Origin: Thermoanaerobaculia bacterium
GTDB taxonomy: Bacteria > Acidobacteriota > Thermoanaerobaculia > Multivoradales > JAIOJS01
Assembly (NCBI GenBank): GCA_030429235.1
Contig: JAUIDB010000006.1
Span: 62,001-126,000, forward strand
Reading direction: 5' to 3'
DNA length: 64,000 nt
Shown here: positions 8,374-16,633 of the stretch, piece by piece
How positions within the stretch are numbered: the stretch's first letter is position 1
Layout: every line of letters begins with the position of its first letter
The notes under the pieces: generated by a model
The model's input: only the letters and a program-made list of their open reading frames with translations
Told to the model about the DNA's origin: nothing
The model's database searches: none
Position numbers and translations under genes: made by a program

Positions 8374-10830
8374 ATGTTGGAGACTGCTTTCGTCGGGATC
8401 GACCTCGGCACCACGAACTCGGCGATCGCGCGTTTCGACGGTACCCGAGCCGAGGTGATCCCCAACGCTCGAGGCGAAAATCTAACGCCATCGGTCGTGC
8501 GTCTCGACGCCGAGGGGGTACCGACGGTGGGTCGCGCGGCCCAGCGGCGCCTGGAATCGGACCCGGCCAACACCCGGGCGGAGTTCAAGCGCCTGATGGG
8601 AACCGACGAGCGACTCGAGTTCGCTCGGGCCGGGGCAGCACGATCTCCAGAGGAGTTGTCGGCCTATGTCCTGGCCTCCCTGCTCGACGACGCCGAGGCA
8701 ACACTCGGCGTTCGCCCCTCGCAGGCCGTGATCTCGACGCCGGCCCTGTTCGAACTGCCACAGAGTCACGCCACGGTGCGCGCTGGCCAACTCGCGGGCC
8801 TGGACGAGGTGCAGCTGATCCAGGAGCCGATCGCTTCGGCGGTGGCGACGGGTTGGCAACGGGATGCCCAGGGGCTCTGGCTGGTGTTCGATCTCGGCGG
8901 TGGGACCTTCGACGCTTCGCTGCTGGAGACCGAGGATGGGTGGTTGAGGGTCCTCGACCACGACGGTGACAACTTCCTGGGTGGTAAGGACTTCGACCGC
9001 AAGTTGCTCGACTGGGCGGTGGCCGAATTGGGCCGCCGCGGCGTCGAGGTGCCGCGACGAGAGACCCCGGACGGTCGGCGCGTGGCGGCCGCGCTCAAGC
9101 AGGCCTGCGAATCGGCTCGGATCGAACTCTCGCGTCTGGAGCGCACCGAGCTGCTGGTTCCGGAGCTGCGAGGGGTGGGTTGGGACGGGGCTCACGAACT
9201 CGACCTAGTGGTCACTCGGCAGACCTTCGAAGCCCTGATCGAACCCCTGGTGGAACGGTGCCTGGAGGTTTGCCGTCGGCTGCTCTCGGCCAACCAACGG
9301 GATGCGGAGGCCGTCGAGCGGGTGGTTCTGGTCGGGGGACCGACCTTGACGCCGAGGGTGCGCCAGCGGGTGGCCGAGGTCTTTGGCGGCCGGGTGGCGA
9401 CCGACGTGGACCCGATGACGGTGGTCGCTCGGGGGGCCGCGTTGTTCGCGGGGACCCTGGGTCTCGAGGCAGCAGCGGAGAAGACTTCCGCCCAGAATCC
9501 GGCGGGATTGCCTCTCCAACTCGAGTACCCTCCGGCCACGGTCGATCCCGAGCCCTTCGTGGTCGGCCGTTTCCCGACCGAGGGGGCGAATCCGCCGCAC
9601 ACGGTCTCGCTCCAACGGGGAGACGGCTGGACGAGTGCAGAGGTCGGAGTCGACGAACGGGGGACCTTCGTGGTCCAGGCGGAACTGGCGGCCCATGCGG
9701 CGAGCCGGTTTCGCGTGATCGCACGGGACAGCCGGGGAACCCTGGTGGCCGTCCGCGGTGACGAGTTTCAGATCGTGCACGGCCTGTCGGTGGCTGATCC
9801 ACCGCTCGCGCGCAGCATCGGGGTGGCGCGATCCAATGACGAAGTGGCGGTCTTCTTTCGCAAGGGGACACCCCTTCCCGCCCGCCGGAGTGTCTACTTG
9901 ACGTCGGCGACGGCGGTGACGGCGGGTTCCGAGGAGAGTGCGTTGTCGATTCCGATCGTGCAGGGAGAGCGCCACCGGGCGCACAACAACCGATTGATCG
10001 GACGCCTCCGTGTGGACGGCCGCCAACTCCAGCGAGACCTGCCCCGCGGAGCCGAAGTGCGGGTTGGTCTCGAGTTGGATCGATCGGGCGTGTTGCGGGC
10101 GGTGGCGAACATCCCGTCTCTCGAACTGACCTGTGAAGAGGTGGTCCACATCCTCGTCGACTCCACGACCGCGGAGGGCCTGGCGAAAAAGCTCGAAGAA
10201 CTGGAAGCGCGAGTGGCTTCGATTCGCAGCCAGCTGTTCGGGGGTGGGGCGTCGTCGCTGCTTCGCGCGCTGCAGGGCGTCGACGAGTCGTTGATCGAAG
10301 TGCGCTCCGGGGTCGAGTTGGCTCGGGCGGGGGACCGGGATGCCGCGGCGCGGACTCAGCGGCTTCTCCAGGAGATCGACGCCTCGCTCGACGAGGCCGA
10401 GATCGGGAGTGAATGGCCCGACATCGAGGCGGAAGCAGACCGCAAGATCAGCTGGGCCCTCTATTGGCTGTCGATCCACGGCACCGAGGGTGAGCAGGAA
10501 CGGGGCGAACGGGCCCTGACCGTCGCCAACGAGGCTCGGCGGGCCACCGATGTCGTCGCCCTCGAACGTGCCGTCGGGACGTTGACGTCGCTGGGCAGCA
10601 TCGCCTGTCGGCGCGACGAGGAGTTCCCGCTCTGGGAACTACAGTGGTACGAGGAGCACGTGGCCGAGGCCGTCGAACCCGAGAAGGCGGTCCAACTGCT
10701 GGCCGAAGGGCGCGAGGCCTGGGACAACGGCGAGCCCGAGCGAGCGCGAAAGGTGTTGCGCCAGCTCGATCGCCTCCACCCCGGTACCGAGGACGAGCGA
10801 CGCCTGAGCTTCGACTCGGGAGTGTTCTGA
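8374..10830 (+). CDS. Hsp70 family protein with extra domain and long helical tail
   Basis: 818 residues from ATG 8374; a GTG directly before it (8371) is an alternative. The actin-like ATPase domain is intact: GIDLGTTNSAIARF (phosphate 1), AVISTPALFELPQS, VFDLGGGTFDASLL (phosphate 2) and VVLVGGPTLTPRVRQ (adenosine site). After about residue 370 a beta-rich insert of roughly 100 residues separates it from a substrate-binding-like module (LSIPIVQGERHRAHNN, DRSGVLRAVANI). The last 200 residues are helical and charged, and the chain lacks the EEVD-like end of DnaK. At 818 residues it is far longer than DnaK (about 640), so this is a specialised Hsp70, not the housekeeping one. It leads a tight cluster with a J-like protein and a membrane protein. 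Confidence 0.92.
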   Translation: MLETAFVGIDLGTTNSAIARFDGTRAEVIPNARGENLTPSVVRLDAEGVPTVGRAAQRRLESDPANTRAEFKRLMGTDERLEFARAGAARSPEELSAYVLASLLDDAEATLGVRPSQAVISTPALFELPQSHATVRAGQLAGLDEVQLIQEPIASAVATGWQRDAQGLWLVFDLGGGTFDASLLETEDGWLRVLDHDGDNFLGGKDFDRKLLDWAVAELGRRGVEVPRRETPDGRRVAAALKQACESARIELSRLERTELLVPELRGVGWDGAHELDLVVTRQTFEALIEPLVERCLEVCRRLLSANQRDAEAVERVVLVGGPTLTPRVRQRVAEVFGGRVATDVDPMTVVARGAALFAGTLGLEAAAEKTSAQNPAGLPLQLEYPPATVDPEPFVVGRFPTEGANPPHTVSLQRGDGWTSAEVGVDERGTFVVQAELAAHAASRFRVIARDSRGTLVAVRGDEFQIVHGLSVADPPLARSIGVARSNDEVAVFFRKGTPLPARRSVYLTSATAVTAGSEESALSIPIVQGERHRAHNNRLIGRLRVDGRQLQRDLPRGAEVRVGLELDRSGVLRAVANIPSLELTCEEVVHILVDSTTAEGLAKKLEELEARVASIRSQLFGGGASSLLRALQGVDESLIEVRSGVELARAGDRDAAARTQRLLQEIDASLDEAEIGSEWPDIEAEADRKISWALYWLSIHGTEGEQERGERALTVANEARRATDVVALERAVGTLTSLGSIACRRDEEFPLWELQWYEEHVAEAVEPEKAVQLLAEGREAWDNGEPERARKVLRQLDRLHPGTEDERRLSFDSGVF

Positions 10831-10838
10831 AGAGCCGC

Positions 10839-11147
10839 GTGAGCGAGGGTGGAGACCAGGGACCCGGAGCGAGGCAGCGCTGCCGCAATCGCTGGGAGCT
10901 TCTAGTGCACAATCCCTTCTTCGTGCTCGGCTTGGACCCGGGGGCAGGCCGATCCGAGATCGAACGACAGGGAGCGAAGTTGCTGGCCTTGCTGGCCGCT
11001 GGCAGCCCGCAGGCGCGACGCTTCTCCGGCCCTGGAGGCAACGAGTTCGAGCGCTCGGATAGCTCGGTCCGGGCCGCGATGGCGGAACTGAGGGATCCGG
11101 TCCGGCGTTTGCGACACGAGTGGTGGTTCGGAAGGCTGGGCGGCTGA
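10839..11147 (+). CDS. small J-domain-like protein lacking the HPD motif
   Basis: 102 residues from GTG 10839, eight bases after the Hsp70 stop. The centre, NPFFVLGLDPGAGRSEIERQ, matches the start of J-domains (xPYxvLGv.pxAs..eI...). The end, MAELRDPVRRLRHEWWF, matches the region where J-domain helix 4 ends and the peptide is packed (LxDPxxRxxYD). The His-Pro-Asp tripeptide that J-domains use to stimulate Hsp70 ATPase is absent; the loop reads SGPGGNEFERSD. It is most likely a degenerate co-chaperone or adaptor for the adjacent Hsp70. Its stop directly abuts the GTG of the next gene. Confidence 0.75.
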   Translation: MSEGGDQGPGARQRCRNRWELLVHNPFFVLGLDPGAGRSEIERQGAKLLALLAAGSPQARRFSGPGGNEFERSDSSVRAAMAELRDPVRRLRHEWWFGRLGG

Positions 11148-12686
11148 GTGTTCTCGTCGCTCGTTCCGGTCCTCATCCTGATCGTCTGGATCCTGCGATG
11201 GCTCGGCTCGCGATCCGGAACCGAAGGCGGTCCACGACCGTCGGCGTCGCCCCAGCCGACGCGAGTGACGGTCCACGTCCTGCCGGTCCTCCTCTTCTGG
11301 CTGCCGGTCTCGGTTCTGTTGGTGGACGCGGGGCTCGGTTGGCTGGAGATCGAGCCGTCCGGGGTGTACTTCCTGGCCCTGGTGGTCCTGTTCCTGACGG
11401 GTCTCTGGCTGCCGCACTGGTTGGGTTGGCGGGTCCTCGGACCGTTGGGGTGGAGGCGAGCCGGGTACTGGGCCGTGGTGCTGGCGCCACGACTGAGCAT
11501 GCGGCACCACGTGGGCAGCGTCGAGACCTACATCGCAGCGTTTGGCGTCGGTCGGCCCCGACCCGATCGCTGGTGGGGCGATGCCTGGAGCATCTTCACG
11601 CTGGCGGTGCGGGCCCGCGGTGACGGCGCCGAAGAGCGACTGCATCTGATCGCAGGGTTCCTGGACCGGTACCCACGGCAGCGGGTTCCCCGGCGGCTCC
11701 GGACCCAGGGCTGGGAGCTGTTGGCCTGGCCCGCCGTCGACCGCGGGCACTGGGAGGAGGCCTGGTCTCTCCTCCAATCTGGCGAGGGGCGGGGAGTGCG
11801 GTTCCTGCGGGCCCTGGTCGCGGCGGGCCGTGGGGAGTCGGAACTCGGTTGGAGCGGGCGGGCACGCCTGTGGTGTCTGTGGTCGTTCGCTCCCTACCGC
11901 CGTCGGTCCCTCTCGGCGGTGCAGCGGGCGAGCCGCCGAGCGTGTGGCCGGTCGCAACCGGAAGCGGTGCAGCCGACGGCGGCGGTGGAGCCGTGGGTTG
12001 CTAGTAGCGGAACCGCCGCGACCTCGACGGTTCCGATCGGTCGTCGACACCTCGAGGCCTTGCAGGCTGTAGCCCGCGGGGAGGTTCTCACCGGCAGTTG
12101 GCTCGTGGCCTTGGCTCGAGGCTGGGACGAGGTGCTGCGGGCCGAGACTCAGGCAGAGTTCATTCGCCGCGGACTGGAACTCGGAGTGCCGCATCCCTCT
12201 CAGCGAGCCGAGGAGTGGGCGGCGGAGATCCGCCACGACCTCGATACCCTGCTGCAGGTTGCGATCGCTCCCTGGCCCGAGGTGGTCCCCGAGGGCGCCC
12301 TCACCGACTACGTCCTACGCCACCGTGTCGACCCGCTACTCGACGCCCTGCGACCGGTGGTGGAGCCGTGGCGCATCGGGGCCGACATCGGCCGACGGGC
12401 GGCGCCGACCCTGCGCGAACTCGAGGCCTGGCTCGAGTTGCGGGTGGCGGTCGACCGGCTCGACCATCTGGCCGGAGACGAGGGGCTGGCCACGAGTTGG
12501 CACGAGGGTTTGCGCTATGCCGCCTGCAATTGGCCGGTCTTCCTGATGCGAGCGCGAGACGATCTCACCACCAACTGGGTGTGTCGAGAGATGTTCGAGT
12601 GGTGTGCTCACCTGGCGGAGAGAGTGGGGGACCCCGAGATCCTCGAGCTGACGTTGGGCAATCTGGAATCTCTGGCCGAGCGCTAG
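11148..12686 (+). CDS. membrane-anchored protein of an Hsp70/J-like gene cluster, unknown function
   Basis: 512 residues from GTG 11148, immediately after the J-like gene's stop. Three or four hydrophobic helices lie in the first 120 residues (LVPVLILIVWILRWLG, VLPVLLFWLPVSVLLV, VYFLALVVLFLTGLWLP, AGYWAVVLAP). The remainder, about 390 residues, is soluble and helical, rich in Trp, Arg and Leu, with helix-turn-helix spacing reminiscent of TPR-like solenoids. I recognise no family. The back-to-back position suggests it anchors, or is the client of, the Hsp70/J-like pair at the inner membrane. Confidence 0.8.
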   Translation: MFSSLVPVLILIVWILRWLGSRSGTEGGPRPSASPQPTRVTVHVLPVLLFWLPVSVLLVDAGLGWLEIEPSGVYFLALVVLFLTGLWLPHWLGWRVLGPLGWRRAGYWAVVLAPRLSMRHHVGSVETYIAAFGVGRPRPDRWWGDAWSIFTLAVRARGDGAEERLHLIAGFLDRYPRQRVPRRLRTQGWELLAWPAVDRGHWEEAWSLLQSGEGRGVRFLRALVAAGRGESELGWSGRARLWCLWSFAPYRRRSLSAVQRASRRACGRSQPEAVQPTAAVEPWVASSGTAATSTVPIGRRHLEALQAVARGEVLTGSWLVALARGWDEVLRAETQAEFIRRGLELGVPHPSQRAEEWAAEIRHDLDTLLQVAIAPWPEVVPEGALTDYVLRHRVDPLLDALRPVVEPWRIGADIGRRAAPTLRELEAWLELRVAVDRLDHLAGDEGLATSWHEGLRYAACNWPVFLMRARDDLTTNWVCREMFEWCAHLAERVGDPEILELTLGNLESLAER

Positions 12687-12722
12687 CTTCCCGCTCTCTA
12701 CGGGCCGGAGCAGGACTCGGAC

Positions 12723-13655
12723 TCAGTCCTGGTGACGAACGGTGAGCACCGGACAGGGAGCCTGTTGCACGACGCGTTCGGCGTTGCTTCCGAGCAGAAG
12801 ATGGGAAAGCCCGGTCCGGCCGTGGGTGCCGAGCGCGATCAGGTCGACATCGCGTTCCCGCGCGGTCTCGACGATCGCTTCGGGGGGGTACCCTTGACAG
12901 GCGACGGTTTCGACCTCGAGGCCATCGCGCGCCAGCTCGTCCGCGACCTTGAGCAGCTTTTCCTCGGCGAGGGCCGCCACGTCCTGGTGGAAGTTCAGGC
13001 CGGTAGGGATCGCCCCGTAGGCGGTGTACTCGAGGGGCAGGTGGTAGGCGTGCAGCAGAATCAGGCGAGCGCCCTGTTCGATCGGTCGGAGGACCCGCTG
13101 GGCTTTGCGGGCCGCATGCAGAGCGTGGCGCGAGAAATCGGTGGGAACGAGGATGGTCTCGATCGGTCGATGCACTTCGGCGTCTCCGGGGTGCACCGTG
13201 AGGACGGGGCAGGGAGCGTGCTGCACCACCCGTTGCGCCGTGCTTCCGAGCAGCAACTGGCTGAGTCGCGACTGCCCGGTGGTGCCCAGGACGACGACCG
13301 CTGGTGAGAGCTTCTCGGCGAGTTGAACGATGGCCTGCGACGGGATCCCCAGCTCGAGCCGGGTCTCGATCGGAACCTCGTCGGCGCCGTCACGGTCGGC
13401 GAGGCGCCCGGCTGAGCTGTCCAAGCGCTCCATCGCCGCCCCCTGCAGGTGCTCGTCGAGGTCCGGCGGTGAGGGGAGGAAGTCGCTCATCGGCCCGTAG
13501 AGGTGAAGAGCATGGACCAGCACGATCCGTCCCCGGTGGCTCCGTGCGAGTTCGAAACCCCAGTCGAGGGCCGCTTCGGCCGTGTCGGAAAAGTCGGTGG
13601 CGACGAGGACCAGAGGACCATCGCCGACGGCTCGGGTTGCCATGTTCTCGCTCAT
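12723..13655 (-). CDS. tandem universal stress protein (two UspA domains)
   Basis: 310 residues. Two UspA folds follow each other (about 15-155 and 165-305). Each begins with the usual beta-strand (PLVLVATDFSDTAEAAL; ETILVPTDFSRHALHAA). Each ends with the ATP-binding signature G-2x-G-9x-G-S/T: GTTGQSRLSQLLLGSTAQRV and GTHGRTGLSHLLLGSNAERV. Both sites look intact, so the protein probably binds ATP or AMP and acts in general stress or energy adaptation. It converges on the Hsp70-cluster membrane gene, with 36 bases between stops. An in-frame ATG four codons in is an alternative start. Confidence 0.93.
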   Translation of the reverse strand: MSENMATRAVGDGPLVLVATDFSDTAEAALDWGFELARSHRGRIVLVHALHLYGPMSDFLPSPPDLDEHLQGAAMERLDSSAGRLADRDGADEVPIETRLELGIPSQAIVQLAEKLSPAVVVLGTTGQSRLSQLLLGSTAQRVVQHAPCPVLTVHPGDAEVHRPIETILVPTDFSRHALHAARKAQRVLRPIEQGARLILLHAYHLPLEYTAYGAIPTGLNFHQDVAALAEEKLLKVADELARDGLEVETVACQGYPPEAIVETARERDVDLIALGTHGRTGLSHLLLGSNAERVVQQAPCPVLTVRHQD

Positions 13656-13774
13656 GCTTCGACTCTATCAAGGGAAGGCTGTCTCGTCGCTGGTTTCCCG
13701 GCCCCTGTGGTATCTTCTTGGGCCGCCTCGGCGCGGAGACCCCGCCCAGACCTGCGCACCATTTGGAGCTTCCG

Positions 13775-15226
13775 ATGACACCGAAACTCACCGGGCCCGT
13801 TCGGGTCCGCTTCGCCCCTTCCCCTACCGGCTATCTGCACGTCGGAGGCGCGCGGACGGCGATCTACAACCAGCTCCTGGTCCAGAGCCTGGGTGGTGCC
13901 TTCATCTTGCGGATCGAGGATACCGATCGGGAGCGGTCGGATGAGGCCATGACGCAGCAGATCATCACCGCCATGGAGTGGTTGGGCGTCTCGGTCGACG
14001 AGGGTCCCTTCCTGCAGAGTGAACGCCTGCCACGCCACCGAGAACAGGCCGAGAAGTTGCTGGCGGCGGGTCTGGCCTACCGCGACTTCCGAACCCCAGA
14101 CGAGATCGAAGAAGTGCGCCGACGTGCTCACGCCGAGGGAGTGACGCTCAGGAGCCTGACCGCCGAGGTGGAGCCGTCGGAGGCGGAGCGGAGAGTGGCC
14201 GCCGGCGAACCTTCGGTAGTGCGTTTCCGCATGCCGGCCACCGAGATCGTGGTGCACGATCTGGTACGGGGCGACGTCTCGTTTCCTCCCGAGGTCCACG
14301 AGGACTTCGTGATCTTGCGGGCGGACGGTTCGCCGACCTACCACCTGTCCGTGGTCTGCGACGACATCGACATGGGGGTTTCCCTGGTGCTGCGAGGAGA
14401 AGACCACCTCTCCAACACGCCGAAGCACATTGCACTCTTCGAGGCGTTGGGGGCGACACTACCCGACTTTGGTCACTTGCCGCTCATCCTGGGTGCCGAC
14501 AAGAAGCGGCTCTCCAAACGGACCGGTGCGACCTCGGTCGAGGAGTTCCGAGACCAGGGGGTCCTGCCCCAGGCTCTCTACAACTACCTGGTGCTCTTGG
14601 GTTGGTCCCCGGGCGACGACCGAGAGGTGATGGCTCGCGACGAGATCGTCGCCGCGTTCTCGGCCGATCGATTGGGGAGCTCGGCGTCGGTGTTCGACGT
14701 CGACAAGTTGGCTTGGATGAACACCCAGTACATGGTCAATCTGGATGTGCAGCAGTTCCTCCCGGAGGTCACGCCCTTTCTGCGCGCCGTGGGTCTGGAG
14801 GACCATGCCGGTACGGAGCGGATGAACGCCGCGCTCGAACTCCATCGCGTGCGCAGTGCCAACCTGGTCGAACTCGCGGAGCAGGTAGGAATCTACTTCG
14901 GTGACGAGGTCACCTGGGACGAGAAGCTGTCGCGCAAGTACGCCAGCAAGGACGATCAGCTGGTGGCCCATCTGGAGGCCCTGGCCCAGCGGTTCGCGGC
15001 GAGCGACTTCAGTGTGGAAGCGCTGGATCGAGCCCTCCGGGACCTGGCCGAAGAGGAGGAGCTCAAGGCGGGAGTGCTGATCCATCCTACGCGCATGGCG
15101 CTCTCGGGGTCGAAGGCCGGACCCCCTCTGTTCGACCTCGTTTCCCTGATGGGAAGGGAGCGGACGGCCGAGCGACTTGCCGCCTACGGCCGCTACCTGC
15201 AGGATCTACCCCCGATCGTCGATTGA
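13775..15226 (+). CDS. gltX: glutamate--tRNA ligase
   Basis: 483 residues. It charges tRNA-Glu (possibly also tRNA-Gln, if the organism uses the amidotransferase route). The start ATG 13775 has GGAG six bases upstream, and the protein begins correctly for the family: VRVRFAPSPTGYLHVGGART, in which HVGG is the HIGH-motif variant. The KMSKS equivalent is KKRLSKRTGA near residue 245. RIEDTDRERS and LRGEDHLSNTPKHI are further class I GluRS signatures. The C-terminal anticodon-binding helices are complete (YLQDLPPIVD at the end). The methionine operon promoter starts about 45 bases after its stop. Confidence 0.97.
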   Translation: MTPKLTGPVRVRFAPSPTGYLHVGGARTAIYNQLLVQSLGGAFILRIEDTDRERSDEAMTQQIITAMEWLGVSVDEGPFLQSERLPRHREQAEKLLAAGLAYRDFRTPDEIEEVRRRAHAEGVTLRSLTAEVEPSEAERRVAAGEPSVVRFRMPATEIVVHDLVRGDVSFPPEVHEDFVILRADGSPTYHLSVVCDDIDMGVSLVLRGEDHLSNTPKHIALFEALGATLPDFGHLPLILGADKKRLSKRTGATSVEEFRDQGVLPQALYNYLVLLGWSPGDDREVMARDEIVAAFSADRLGSSASVFDVDKLAWMNTQYMVNLDVQQFLPEVTPFLRAVGLEDHAGTERMNAALELHRVRSANLVELAEQVGIYFGDEVTWDEKLSRKYASKDDQLVAHLEALAQRFAASDFSVEALDRALRDLAEEEELKAGVLIHPTRMALSGSKAGPPLFDLVSLMGRERTAERLAAYGRYLQDLPPIVD

Positions 15227-15272
15227 TCCGACACTTCCTCGAGTCCGGGTTCGGGTCGCGGCGAAGCGGGCC

Positions 15273-15302
15273 TTGACAAGGTCATCGGGAGGCCGTTAGG
15301 GT
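15273..15302 (+). promoter_or_regulatory. sigma-70-type promoter of the methionine operon
   Basis: A perfect TTGACA (15273-15278) is followed after 18 bases by TAGGGT (15297-15302). The expected transcript start, about seven bases later, falls at the first base of the SAM riboswitch. This fit supports the promoter even though the -10 element is a weak match. Confidence 0.65.
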
Positions 15303-15309
15303 GGCCGCA

Positions 15310-15427
15310 ACTCATCGAGACCGGCTGAGGGAATGGGCCCGAAGACGCCGGGGCAACCCAGGACGCTAACCACGTTCTGAAGGTGCCAACTCCTACGGGG
15401 ATCGCGAGATCCAACCGCAAGATGAGG
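15310..15427 (+). ncRNA. SAM-I (S-box) riboswitch
   Basis: The segment carries the conserved S-box core in order: P1 5' strand CTCATC (15311-15316), GAGA turn, CTGAGGGAATGGGCCCGAAG, GCCGGGGCAACCC, then GGTGCCAACTCC and the closing P1 strand GATGAG (15421-15426), which pairs perfectly with CTCATC. These elements form the S-adenosylmethionine-binding four-way junction. It lies 87 bases before metX, the first gene of a metX-metB-aspartate kinase operon, the expected regulon. No terminator with a U-run follows, so control is probably at translation (see the hairpin at 15471-15509). Confidence 0.95.
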
Positions 15428-15470
15428 GCCGCAGAGCACGACAGTGATGGAAGCGGCTCGAATGACACGG

Positions 15471-15509
15471 ACCTCCGTAGAGTTTCCGATGAGAGAAACC
15501 GAAGGAGGT
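15471..15509 (+). promoter_or_regulatory. hairpin that can hide the metX ribosome-binding site
   Basis: ACCTCC (15471-15476) is complementary to GGAGGT (15504-15509), the Shine-Dalgarno sequence of metX. An inner stem GTTTC (15482-15486) pairs with GAAAC (15495-15499), leaving an eight-base loop CGATGAGA. In this fold the ribosome-binding site is buried, giving an off state for the riboswitch. The pairing is read directly from sequence. That it switches with SAM is inferred. Confidence 0.7.
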
Positions 15510-15513
15510 ATCG

Positions 15514-16632
15514 ATGGATTCTTCAGTTCTCTCAGCGGCGACCCGTTCTTCCGACCCGGGACCGGTTTCGCCAGCATCCGTTAACTCGCCCGTACCGCCG
15601 CACGTGGCCGTGGGAGCCGTGCGGGTACGACGTGGCCGGCTGTCTCTCGAGCCGCGGCCGCTGCATCGAGGTGGCTCCTGGCCCGATGGGGTGTCCCCCG
15701 TTCTGGCTTGGGAGGAAGTTCTTGCCGCCGATGCGACCGATGAGCTTCCGACGGTGGTGGTTCTGGGGGGGATCTCCGCCGGTCGCCACGTAGCGGACAC
15801 CGATCGCCGCGGCTGGTGGAGCGAGATCGTCGGTCCGGGCAAGGCGGTCGACCTCGCGGCGTACCGTGTACTCAGTTTCGACTATCTGGGGGGCAACGGG
15901 GAGTCGACCGGTCCACGGTTTGGCGGGGCCGAAACCTCGGCCTGGCCGTCGGTCGATTCCCAGGACCAGGCCGCGGCTCTGGTGCAGTTGCTGGATGCCC
16001 TGGGAGTGACGCGGCTGCGGGCTGTGGTCGGGGCTTCCTACGGCGGAGCCGTGGCCCTGGCCTTTGGCGAACACCACGGGGCGCGGGTGGATCAGTTGGT
16101 CGTCATCAGTGCCGCCCATCGGTCGCACCCGGTGACGACGGCCTACCGAACGCTGCAGCGTCGGGTGGTACGCGAGGCCTTGCGTTGGCACGAGGCAGGG
16201 ACGGGGCTTCGCTGGGCGCGGGGGTTGGCGATGGTGGGATACCGCACTCCCGAGGAGTTCGCGGCGCGTTTCGACGGAGAGCCGATCCGAGTGGAAGACG
16301 GTTACCGGTTTCCGGTCGAAGACTACCTCGAGGCGCGCGGAGAGGCCTTTGCCCAGACCTTCGATCCCTTGGCCTTCCTGGCCCTTTCGGAGTCGCTCGA
16401 TCTCCACCGGGTGGACCCGGCGCGGATTCACGTGGCCACTGATCTCGTCGGTATCACGTCCGACCAGATCGTCCCTCTGGCCGACCTCGAGTCCCTGCGC
16501 CGCTCGCTCGCCGGACCGGCTCGTTTACGGGTGTTGGCCTCCCTCTACGGTCACGACGCGTTCCTCAAAGAGGTTGCCGCGGTCACGGGCATCCTGCGGT
16601 CGATCCTGACGGCCGAGCGGGAGGTGGTTTGA
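15514..16632 (+). CDS. metX: homoserine O-acyltransferase, MetX family
   Basis: 372 residues. It acylates homoserine from acetyl-CoA or succinyl-CoA, the first committed step to methionine. The start ATG 15514 follows GGAGG at the usual distance. It is an alpha/beta-hydrolase: nucleophile Ser175 in GASYGGAV, Asp317 in ITSDQIVP and His347 in LYGHDAF form the expected triad, and FDYLGGNGESTGPR is the family substrate loop. Whether the acyl donor is acetyl- or succinyl-CoA cannot be decided by eye. It leads the riboswitch-controlled operon, and metB starts two bases after its stop. Confidence 0.93.
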   Translation: MDSSVLSAATRSSDPGPVSPASVNSPVPPHVAVGAVRVRRGRLSLEPRPLHRGGSWPDGVSPVLAWEEVLAADATDELPTVVVLGGISAGRHVADTDRRGWWSEIVGPGKAVDLAAYRVLSFDYLGGNGESTGPRFGGAETSAWPSVDSQDQAAALVQLLDALGVTRLRAVVGASYGGAVALAFGEHHGARVDQLVVISAAHRSHPVTTAYRTLQRRVVREALRWHEAGTGLRWARGLAMVGYRTPEEFAARFDGEPIRVEDGYRFPVEDYLEARGEAFAQTFDPLAFLALSESLDLHRVDPARIHVATDLVGITSDQIVPLADLESLRRSLAGPARLRVLASLYGHDAFLKEVAAVTGILRSILTAEREVV

Positions 16633-16633
16633 G

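Noticed and set aside
12494-12510. TGGCACGAGGGTTTGC as a second sigma-54 promoter
   Set aside because: It lies inside the membrane protein coding region and its spacing is one base too long.
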